Source: Okeania sp. KiyG1 | GTDB lineage: Bacteria; Cyanobacteriota; Cyanobacteriia; Cyanobacteriales; Microcoleaceae | Direction of reading: 5' to 3' | DNA: 64,000 nucleotides | NCBI RefSeq assembly: GCF_014132355.1 | Contig: NZ_BLZO01000115.1 | Span: 1-64,000 of the forward strand | In this document: positions 18,607-28,000 of the stretch, one piece after another | How the letters are laid out: every line of letters starts with the position of its first letter | How positions within the stretch are numbered: position 1 is the stretch's first letter | Translations under genes and position numbers: made by a program | The notes under the pieces: generated by a model | The model's input: the letters and a program-made list of their open reading frames with translations, nothing else | Told to the model about the DNA's origin: nothing | Databases searched by the model: none

Positions 18607-19378
18607 AACAATCTAATACAGGTGCTTGAATAAATTCTTCTTTACCCTGAGAATTAGCTGATTCAAATAATTTTTGCCAGTCATCTATTAACTGAGGATT
18701 ATCTATATTTAGGCTACGAAGTTCTACTATACTTTCTAAAGCATCATACCAAATTCCTTCGGAAGCATAAACAGTTGGCAGAGTTAGAGGTCTTGCTGTT
18801 TTTAACTTTTCAAGTAAATCTATATCAGCTTCGATACGTTCTATAAAACCTTGACTCAAATAATCTGCACTTTCTCCAAGAGGGTCATATTCACACCATA
18901 TTTGTACTCCCCAAGTGTAGGTTTTTCCAATTTCCAAAGGAGCTGATTTTTCAGCAGGAATCTTAATTTTAATAATTCCTGATTTTTCAGGTAGTTGAAA
19001 ATCTTCTTGGTATATTTCTTCTTCTGAAATCCATTCTGTCAGAAAAAACCTTGCTTTTTCAGCTTCTTGATAGGGAGGAATGTAGATAAAAAATGTCGGA
19101 TGTTTAGATAATGTTATTCCAATATTATTTCCTGGTATGAGGAGAGGAACAATTTTTTTTTCAGACAAAAGGCATTGCGGGCCACGGGTTCCTGAAGATG
19201 TTGTAGTTGGAGGTGCGCCTCGGTCTGGAGGTACATAAGTTTGAGAAATTCTCCAGTCACTGCTAATATTTCGGAAGTTAGGTATTGCTAAAGCTGTTCT
19301 TTGTAGAACTCCAGCAATACTTAAGAACTCCATCACTAAAACAACTGATAAAGCGGTCTTTAATAATAGATATCTCAT
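18581..19378 (-). CDS. DUF928 domain protein, partner of the CHASE2 cyclase
   Basis: 265 residues with an N-terminal signal/anchor (LLLKTALSVVLVMEFLSIAG) and a DUF928 domain (about 75-235; core FFIYIPPYQ, ARFFLTEW, YTWGVQIWCEYDP). DUF928 proteins are periplasm-facing and in cyanobacteria often lie beside CHASE2 proteins. Here the 3' end overlaps the cyclase start by 26 bases, so this is the first gene of a two-gene operon. A role in ligand delivery or sensing for CHASE2 is inference from location. The C-terminus CCERMEENN lies in the overlap. Confidence 0.82.
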   Translation of the reverse strand: MRYLLLKTALSVVLVMEFLSIAGVLQRTALAIPNFRNISSDWRISQTYVPPDRGAPPTTTSSGTRGPQCLLSEKKIVPLLIPGNNIGITLSKHPTFFIYIPPYQEAEKARFFLTEWISEEEIYQEDFQLPEKSGIIKIKIPAEKSAPLEIGKTYTWGVQIWCEYDPLGESADYLSQGFIERIEADIDLLEKLKTARPLTLPTVYASEGIWYDALESIVELRSLNIDNPQLIDDWQKLFESANSQGKEEFIQAPVLDCCERMEENN

Positions 19379-19535
19379 ATAAGTTCTGGGAGTTTCTGAA
19401 TAAATGTATGATAGTCAAGATTAAGGAGGTTTGAAGAAAGAGTCAGGAGTCAGGAGGGAAAATTGCATGGGAATTCTAACCCCAAACAATTTTGAGTACT
19501 GCGGGTGACGGTGGGGTATTAAACCCGCAAAAAAA

Positions 19536-19635
19536 GGCGTTGCTGAATACTGGGATGATTGAGGCCGAAACGGAGACACGGGGATTATAGTTGATCCTCT
19601 CTGATAAAATCATCCCGCAATTATGCAATGCCCAA
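19536..19635. repeat. Small MITE with GGGATGATT/AATCATCCC ends
   Basis: About 100 bp. The left side GCGTTGCTGAATACTGGGATG and right side CATCCCGCAATTATGCAATGCC form a 24-base imperfect inverted repeat. It resembles the ends of IS4/IS5-type elements but has no ORF. AATTCTA heptamers follow at 19719-19751. Confidence 0.55.
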
Positions 19636-19718
19636 AAAAAAGATAAAGCCTCTCCATTCATGGAGAAAAAAGTGGTTGATCCAATCCTCTTAAACTTATA
19701 AGAATAAGAAGAGGTAAT

Positions 19719-19751
19719 TCTAAATTCTAAATTCTAAATTCTAAATTCTAA
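19719..19751. repeat. AATTCTA heptamer tandem at the murQ 3' end
   Basis: Short tandemly repeated heptamer (AATTCTA/TAAATTC), a class typical of cyanobacterial genomes. The last copy touches the stop codon region of murQ. The same heptamer occurs at 42741-42781, where it touches the end of the SBBP gene, and within the tamB coding region near 23440. Confidence 0.75.
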
Positions 19752-20671
19752 TCCCCTATTTTTCCTACTTCTTGCAATGCTGCTCTGATATTACCCTGGT
19801 ACTCAGATAAAATCCGGTCCCCTTCTTCTTTTTCTAAACCACTCCAATGCATAAAAAGTGCCAATTTAACTGAATCATTACTTTTATTTAATAATTTTGT
19901 GGCCTCATCCCTACTCAACTCAGTTAAATCCTCAATAATGCGTAGGGCACGATCGCGTAACTTAGTATTTTTCACTGCTACGTCAACCATACGATTACCA
20001 TAAACCTTTCCCAGTCCGACCATCACTCCCGTTGATAAAATATTCAAAGCCATTTTTGTCACTGTTCCTGCCTTTAAGCGTGTGGAACCTGCCAATAACT
20101 CTGGGCCAACTACCAACCGAATATCTACATCTACTTCCACACTAAACTGATCTACAGGCACACAAGTAATAAAAATTGTTTTTGCCCCCCTTTGTTTTGC
20201 TGCTTCTAAAGCACCATGGACATAAGGAGTTGTACCACCAGCAGTAATACCGACTACCACATCCAAATTCGTAATATGGCGCGAAGCGATCGCCTGACTA
20301 CCATCTTCAAAGCGGTCCTCCAAATCTTCCGAACTACGGACTAAAGCACCCGCACCACCAGCAATAATTCCTTGTACCAAATCCGAAGGCGTACAAAATG
20401 TAGGAGGACATTCAGCCGCATCCAATACCCCCAAACGACCACTTGTACCAGCACCCACATAAAAAAGTTTGCCACCTTGGCGTAGAGCCTCAGTAGTAAT
20501 GTCCACTGCCTGAGCCAATTGTAAACGGGATGCAGCGATCGCCTCTAAAGTTCGCCGATCCTCTTGATTAAATAAGTCCACCAACTCTAAAGAGCTTAAC
20601 CTATCTAAATTATGACTATTGGGGTTAACCTGTTCAGTCAATAAATGACCTCGTGCCTGTAAATTGTCCAT
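19748..20671 (-). CDS. murQ: N-acetylmuramic acid 6-phosphate etherase
   Basis: Cytosolic lyase that splits the D-lactyl ether of MurNAc-6-phosphate to give GlcNAc-6-phosphate and D-lactate in peptidoglycan recycling. It has the full family length (307 residues) with a SIS sugar-phosphate fold. Motifs are GAGTSGRLGVLDAAECPPTF (catalytic Glu87), GGAGALVRSSEDLED and ITAGGTTPYV. The C-terminal helical region ends MHWSGLEKEEGDRILSEYQGNIRAAL, typical of MurQ. Its product is the substrate of NagA, encoded at 62666-63853, so the recycling route is represented twice in the window though not as an operon. Confidence 0.95.
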   Translation of the reverse strand: MDNLQARGHLLTEQVNPNSHNLDRLSSLELVDLFNQEDRRTLEAIAASRLQLAQAVDITTEALRQGGKLFYVGAGTSGRLGVLDAAECPPTFCTPSDLVQGIIAGGAGALVRSSEDLEDRFEDGSQAIASRHITNLDVVVGITAGGTTPYVHGALEAAKQRGAKTIFITCVPVDQFSVEVDVDIRLVVGPELLAGSTRLKAGTVTKMALNILSTGVMVGLGKVYGNRMVDVAVKNTKLRDRALRIIEDLTELSRDEATKLLNKSNDSVKLALFMHWSGLEKEEGDRILSEYQGNIRAALQEVGKIGD

Positions 20672-21311
20672 CTTTAGCCCATTACTGATTAAAAAATTCT
20701 TTTTGTTTAGGGAGTAGGGAGTAGGGAGTAGGGACGTTGTATTTAACGTCCGTAGGTCCTAGAAAAATGCTTTTGCTACTGTAGTCTATCCACTCCATGA
20801 GGTCATACCGCTGTTATTTATTGCCTATTCCCTGGTATATCTTAATAGTTTGACAAAAAAATCAACTAGATATGAGGAGATTCAGTGAGAGAATATAGCA
20901 AAAAGGAATGCTTCCATCTCCCCCACTTCCCCACTCCCCTACTCCCCCACTCCCCTGCTTTCCATGGAGCTTACTCATGGAGAATAAAAAATACTTTTAA
21001 TTTTTAAATTTTAACTTGATTGTGTACAAAACAACTATAGAACCCTGATGGTATCTTTGCACGCGGTATGTGCTTTTGGCATAGAAGTCTATCCTGGTGA
21101 ATTCAGGAAATTCAGTCAGAGAATATGGCAAAAAGCGGATGCGACCCCGCATCGCCCTTAGGCGCAAGGAAACGCGCACCAAGCAGGTAGAAAAATGTTT
21201 CCATCTCCCCCACTCCCCTACTCCCTCACTCCCCTACTCCCTCACTCCCCCACTCCCTCACTCCCCCACTCCCCTACTCCTCCACTCCCCATCTTTATAA
21301 ACAAATGGGTT
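20672..21311. other. Gene-free region between DUF3110 gene and murQ
   Basis: Nothing coding is supportable. It contains GGGAGTA and CCCACTCC/CCCTACT runs (20710-20730, 20918-20960, 21204-21291), a GTAGGGACGTTG...AACGTCC palindrome near 20730-20757, and a GCGACCCCGC...GGAAACGCGCACC block (21139-21182) related to the block read in frame inside the tnpB at 55399-56706. Confidence 0.55.
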
Positions 21312-21683
21312 CTATAAAAGACCCTCCAGTTGACGCCTAATTCTATCTAAGTCAAACTCTGAGTTTTCAGCCTTTTCAGACATTTGGTCTGCATCTAGTT
21401 GCCAATCAGTATTTTCTACATTATTCTCTGGGGGTATCTCCAAAGAACCTGCTGGTATAACTTCCCACTCATAATTTACACCCCTACAGAATTCCATAAT
21501 TTCTTCTTGGTCAAATTCTTCCACTGTCGGAGAAGGAAAATCTTGAGCTTCTAGTAAAACACCAAACCGAGTGGCATCATCCTCTGACTCAAACATCAAT
21601 ACCTTATTACGATCGCCAATCTGAATAGTATGAATTCCTTCATTTTCAGTTCTAGCATTAAACAGTAAAACAAATACTGGCAT
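21312..21683 (-). CDS. DUF3110 domain protein
   Basis: 123-residue acidic protein. The first 75 residues match the cyanobacterial/plastid DUF3110 family (PVFVLLFNARTENEGIHTIQ, VLMFESEDDATRFGVLLEAQDFPSPTVEEFD). The function of the family is unknown. The C-terminal 45 residues are low-complexity and acidic and end DLDRIRRQLEGLL. It is transcribed away from tamB and is probably monocistronic. Confidence 0.85.
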   Translation of the reverse strand: MPVFVLLFNARTENEGIHTIQIGDRNKVLMFESEDDATRFGVLLEAQDFPSPTVEEFDQEEIMEFCRGVNYEWEVIPAGSLEIPPENNVENTDWQLDADQMSEKAENSEFDLDRIRRQLEGLL

Positions 21684-22006
21684 AACTTTTCCTAATATGA
21701 ATAGACAATTGTTTTGTCTATATTAGTAGAGACAAAGAAATAATGTGGTCTAAATTATAATCAAGGAAAGGGGAGGGTGGAGAGTACATGGTCTGGTGTT
21801 ACTATAGTCTCACCTTTCAAGGTGATGAAAAGCGGTCGTTAGCGGAGCTTCCCGTAGGGTGGGATGGCGAGGAAACCTGCGCCATATCCAATCGACCAAG
21901 AGAAAGTAAACTTCAGTATTTCGGTGCTTCTGACTTTAGCGGTCGGTACTGATAACGAAGTTCCTCCGATAGGAGGCTAACTGATAACTGATAACTGATA
22001 ACTGAA
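21684..22006. repeat. Divergent intergenic region with a dispersed repeat ending at the tamB start
   Basis: Bases 21830-22010 carry a dispersed repeat (AGCGGTCGTTAGCGGAGC..., GGGATGGCGAGGAAACCTG..., GAGGCTAACTGATAACTG). Parts occur in reverse orientation at 35480-35720. The closing GATAACTGAAATGACC supplies the ATG used by tamB. No Shine-Dalgarno sequence is visible there. Confidence 0.65.
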
Positions 22007-25000
22007 ATGACCAACACTCCAGACAATTCTGATCAGCAAACGGATACCTCCAAGTCTAGAAATTGGCGCAGAATAGTAATTATTAGTGGTCTGGGTTTAG
22101 GGACAGTCTCTGTAGGAGGGGGAGCAGTAGGAACTTGGTGGTTTCAAGAAAAGTTAGCCCCAATGGTGAGTGAGAATCTAACCAGACTTACCCAAAGGCC
22201 AGTTAAAGTGGGCGAACTGAAAAAATTTAGAATTGGTTATCTAGAATTTGGCCCTTCATCTTTACCTCCAACTTCAACAGACTCGATCGCTGCTTCTACG
22301 GAGATAGTTAAGGTTAGGTATGCTCTTGGACCTCTGTTATTTAAAACTCTGAAACTTGATATTACATTTGGAAAATCTGAAGCTAATTTACGACAAGAAG
22401 CTGATGGTTTGTTTAAAATTCCAGAATTGGCAGATTTACCACCTCCTCCTTTTAATGTTGATATTACAGCTCTACGTTTCCCGGAACTGGATGTTAGTAT
22501 TTTGCCTGCTGAAACAGGAAGGTCTTCTGAACCGATATTGTTAGATTTAAGTAATAGTGAAGTTTTTTCTAGGGACAAATTGCAACGTTGGTTGGTAGAC
22601 CTGAATGGGAAAGTTATTGATGGTGGTGGTAATTTTCGGGTTGATGCTGATGTTAATCTCAAAAATTCGGAAGTTAAAGCTGATGTCGTAGCGCAAAAGT
22701 TGCAATTACCAATATTTGTTCCTTTAGCATTAGCGTTTGAAAATATTCCTGATGTGAGTCTGCAAAGTGGGGTATTAAATGCAGACCTCCGGACTGAGAT
22801 TAAACTAACTGATAAAGTTGCTGACTTTGTACAAAATATCCAGGGAAAAGTTAGTTTGCAGGAGTTGAGTGCTAACAGCAGTTTCCTGAGCGACACTGTT
22901 AACCTGAATACGGTTGCTAATGTTGCTTGGCCAAAAGTTAGGGTGGAAAGTTTAAATGCTAACTATGGGAATATTGGATTAAAACTCCAGGGTACGGCAC
23001 AAACAACGGCGGACTTAGATCCTCAAAATCTTAATCTGAATTTGAATGCGGAGGTTTTGCCTGTTAGTTTCGACACTTTGTTTAATACTTTTACTACAGA
23101 AATTGATTTACTTTCGCAGCGTATTGAAACAGTAGAAACTAAAGAGCAACTTCAGCAAATTCGGAGTCAAATTCAGGATATTAGACCTTTATTGGATGGG
23201 GGTGTGAAAACTAATTTCAAGATTGTTGGTAGTTTGCTGCAACCAGTGGTTTCAGGAAAAGTTCAAACGACTGAAGTTACTAGGGTTGATAGATTAAGTT
23301 TTCAGGATATTGCGACAAATTTTACTATTAGTCCGCAGTTAAACCAAGAATTTCAACCGCTCAGTTTAACTGCTGGTTTTTCTGACTTACAAATTACTCC
23401 AGTGGTGGGAGGGAAAATTACAGGCAATTCAGAATTTAGAATTCAGAATTTAGAATTTAGAATTCAGGAGGGAGTCAGTAGTCAGTCAGTTCAACAAGGA
23501 GTGGGAACTCAGAATTCAGAACTCAAAACTCAGAACTTACAAGTCGGGAGTCGGGAGTTAGTCAGTAAGGAGCAGGAAACGAATTTTAATCCTGTAGTTG
23601 ACTTAAACCTGAAGGTGGAAAATTTACCCCTAGAACCGATCGCTCAACAATATGGTATTATTTCACCTCTTCCCTTGGGTGATTTTTCTTCTGAAGTAGC
23701 GATCGCTGGTGCTTTGGAAAGTTTGAAAGGACAGGTTCTATGGCAGTTACCGAATGCTGTTTATCCGGTGAGTGGTACTGTTGATGTTGTTGATAGTCAG
23801 GCGAATATTAAAAATACTGTTGTTGAGGTTGGTGGGGGAAGGGTTAATATTGATGGTACTGCTAATCTGGAAAACTGGCAGCTCAATGTTACTGTAAATC
23901 AAGTTAATTTAGATAATTTAGAACCTTTAAAACCATTGGGTTTACCATCTGGGTTGGAGGGTATTGTTAATGCTGAAGCTAGTTCTTCTGGTCTCACGAG
24001 GGATTTTTCAATTAATACTATTGATGGGAATGGGAGTGGGGTAATAAGTGTTGCTGGTGGTCAGGTTAATTTTAATGCTCGGGCAAATAATGGTAATTTG
24101 CAAGGTAAGGGAAATGCTGTTCAATTGAGTTTAAGTGCTTTAGAAAGAATAGGGAGAAATGCAAATTTTCTGACGACTCCTAATCCTATTTTGTCTAGTC
24201 AAACTGATGGAAAGGTTAATGGTGAAGCTACTTTTTCAGCTAATCTAAATGATTTAAGTTTGCCTGGGATGACGAGTGGTTTTCAGGGGAATGTTAATCT
24301 GGCTAATGGTAAGGTTAATGTTAATGGGAGGGTTAATAATGGTAATTTTCAAGCATTGGTTGATACTGAAGATTTACCACTTAATCCTTTGTTAGATTTG
24401 GGGTTATCGGCAGTAAATTCTGGAGTTATTACTGACCAGGAACAGTTAAATAATATTAGAGCTAATATTCCCAGGTTAAAAACTCTGAATGGTAGACTCA
24501 ATGGTAAGGTTAATTTATCAGGAAATCTGGCAAATCCTACTCCGGAAAATATAGCAGGAAATTTAGCTGGAAATCTCAAAATAGAGGAAGGTACAATTAA
24601 TGCTACAGGTAGTTTAAGTTCGGGTGATTTTCAAACGACAGTTAAAACTAATCAAATATCTCTTACTGCTGTGGAAAAGTTATTAACAGAGGCACAAATT
24701 GTTTCTCTGAAAAATAATGTTTTACCAACAGATACTAAGGGAAATATTCAGGGGGAAGCGACTGTATCTGGAAATATTAATAATTTAACTCCTACAGGAA
24801 TTACTGTTGATGGGGATGGAAAGGTAATTATTGCTGGAGGATTTGTTGATGCTACGGGGAGGTTAAATAATGGTAATTTTCAAGCTTCTGTTAATAGCAG
24901 TAAATTAGCAGTAAATCCTCTTTTAGATTTGGGAGAGGCGGTTTTAATTTCGGGATTAATTCCTGTAGAACCTAATCAAGTTCAAATTTTACAGGCTCAA

Positions 25001-28000
25001 ATTCCTGCTATTAAATCTTTAAATAGTCAAGTTGATGTTAATGCTAATTTATCTGGAAATTTAAACAATTTATCTCCTGAAGCAATTACTGCTAATAGTA
25101 ATAGTCAGGTATTTGTTGATGGCAATGTTGTTTATATTGATGGAAAACTCGAACGAGGCAACTTTTTTGCTAATGTAGAAACAGAAAATATTGCTTTACG
25201 TTCTTTGGAAGAAACGGTCAGAAAAACTGGTTTATTTGCCATATCCCGTAGGGGCGAATGGCATTCGCCCTTACCCCCAGGAATTGAAGGAGAATTATTT
25301 GGCAATCTGACCGTATTTGGTAACTTAAATAATCTGAGTCCTCAAGCAATAGCTGCTGATGGAACCGGAAAATTAATCATTGGAAATAATACAATTAATG
25401 CCACAGGAAAATTAGATAATGGTAATTTTGTAGGTTCCGCGATCGCTGAACCTATTCCATTGAGTTTTGTCAAAAAAATAGCTAAAGAAATTGGTGTAGT
25501 TCCTCCAGAAGTTTTGCCTTATTTAGAAACAATAAATGGCAATATTCTCGGTAGTGCTAAAATCGCCGGAAATTTAGAAAATTTAAACCCAGAAGCTATA
25601 GCTGCTGAAGCAGAAGGAAAAGTACTTTTAACAAATGGTGGAGCAGTTAATATTACTGGAGAATTAGTAGGTCAAAAATGGCAAACTGCTGTAGTAGGAG
25701 AGCAAATTCCTTTAGAGCAATTTTCGGCAGCATTGGAAAAACAAGAACAGACAAAATCAACCGTTGCAACTATTAGACGGGTACAAAAATTATTAGGGCA
25801 AGCTGAAAATTTACCAGTAATTGGTGGCTTTTTAAATACAAATATAGACTTATCCGGAACCCTAGCAAATTTATCTCCAGAAGCTATAGCAGCTCAAGCC
25901 AAATTAACACTTTCAGAATTACCAGTTATTCAACAACCTCTTAATTCTCTGTTTGACTGGAAAGGTAAACAAGTAGAAATAGAAAAAGTTTCTATCCAGC
26001 CAGCATTTAATGCTAATGGAATTGTAGGGGTGATTCGCGAATCACCCCTACAGCGCCAATCACCCGTACAGGATTTTCCACAGCAAAAAACACCGACAAT
26101 TTCGGGAATTAATATTAATGTCAACTTATCAGACTTTGACTTAGAATCTCTGCCCATAGAAAAATTAACGCAAGATTTACCCATAGAAAAAAAAGGAGAG
26201 TTATTAACAGGTAGAGTCAACTTTGATGGAAAAGTAATCGGTAAATCTATCGAAGATTTAAGTTTAGTTGGCGATGTTGTCTTGCGAAACTTAGCCGTAA
26301 ATTCAGTAGATTTTGATTCCGTTTTATCTGGAAAATTAAATGCAGGAATAGCTGATGGAGTAACATTTAAAATTGCTGGCGAACAAGACCGTCTAGAATT
26401 AGTATTAGACCGATTTGATCAAACCTATTTTCCCACTGCTTTCTTAATTCAACGCGACCAAGCAAAACTCGCAGGAGTCACAGAAGGAGAAAACCTCCTA
26501 GTAACATTAGAGCAATTTCCTGTCGAATTATTAGATATAGCACCAGCAGCACAATTTGATATCGCTCAAGTTTCCGGGGAAGCATCCGCAAAAATAGCAA
26601 TATCTGGTTTGAGAACATTTGACCTGAACTCCATCACCGCAAACGGAAATCTTGCAGTTGCCAAACCTAGTATTGGTTATATAGATGCAGAAAGTTTCAC
26701 CGCAGACATCAATTTTGCCAAAGGTATAGGAACTCTCAATGACGGTACATTATTATTAGGAGACAGTCGATATATCTTACAAGCAATGGTTGATATTAAT
26801 TCTCCCGCTGCCAATTTCGACCCCAAATTTGCTGGCAACCTAAAAATTGAAAAAGGAGAAGCTCAAGATATTTTGACCGCCCTCCAATGGTTTAACTTAG
26901 AAGATATTGCACGAGGTATAGCAACTCCAAATTATGCCAACGCTAAAGATGTACAACCAGTTGCAGTAGGTTTTCCAGAAAATACACCAGTCATTTCCCA
27001 ACTGCGTCGGTTTGCCGAAATTAAAGCCTTGCTAAAACAACAACAAGAAAGTCAACAACCAAATATTCCCATACAAATACCACCCCTTGCAGACCTAGAT
27101 ATTACATTTTCAGCAGAAGTAGCAGCAAAAGGATCTTTGCAGTCTGGTATTGACGGTAAATTTGACATCAATGGTAGGGACTGGAATTGGGGACCTTACA
27201 AAATCGATAAATTTCTGCTAGAGGGTCAATATGAAAACGAAGTGCTGACAGTAAAACCACTAGAAGTACAAGTAGGAGAAACACTATTAGCATTTAATGG
27301 AGATTTGAGTCCAGAAAATCAGACTGGGAAATTACGATTAGAAAATATAGATTTAGCAGAAATACAGAAATTTGCCCAAAATTATATACCACCAAATATC
27401 AATATTAATATTGCAGGAAAATTGAATGCCGAAACAGAAATAGGAGGAAATTTTGAAGACCCCAGAGCTGTAGGTGAAATCAATATAGTAGACGGCACCT
27501 TAAACGAAAAACCCATTGAAAAAGCACAAACAGAATTTATTTACAACACCGGACGTCTGCGTTTTGGTGGAGGTCTTTCCATAATTGGAGACCCAATTTT
27601 GTATAGAGGTGATGTACCCATAGACTTACCCTTTGCTCAAGTTTCCGCAGGGAGCGATTTAATTAACGTTAGCGTCAATATTAAAAATGATGCGTTGCAG
27701 ATAGTTAATATCTTGACCGACCAGTTAACATTAAACTCTGGTAAAGGAGATATATTATTGGAAGTCAAAGGAACATTACAACAACCAAAACCAGAAGGAT
27801 ATGCTAAATTTGCAGACATGAGTATCACAGCAGCAGCATTTCCCCAACCCCTCACAGACCTAACAGGTACAGTTTTATTTCAGAGCGATCGTATCGAAGT
27901 AAAAGAACTCCAAGGAATTCTTAGTGACGGTAAAGTTGAAGTCATTGGTGTTTTACCAATTTTTCAACCCTTTGACAGTCAAGAACCAGATATAAATAAC

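Noticed and set aside
22237-22896. 219-residue minus-strand ORF within tamB
   Set aside because: Antisense to clear TamB-like repeats, with no start context.
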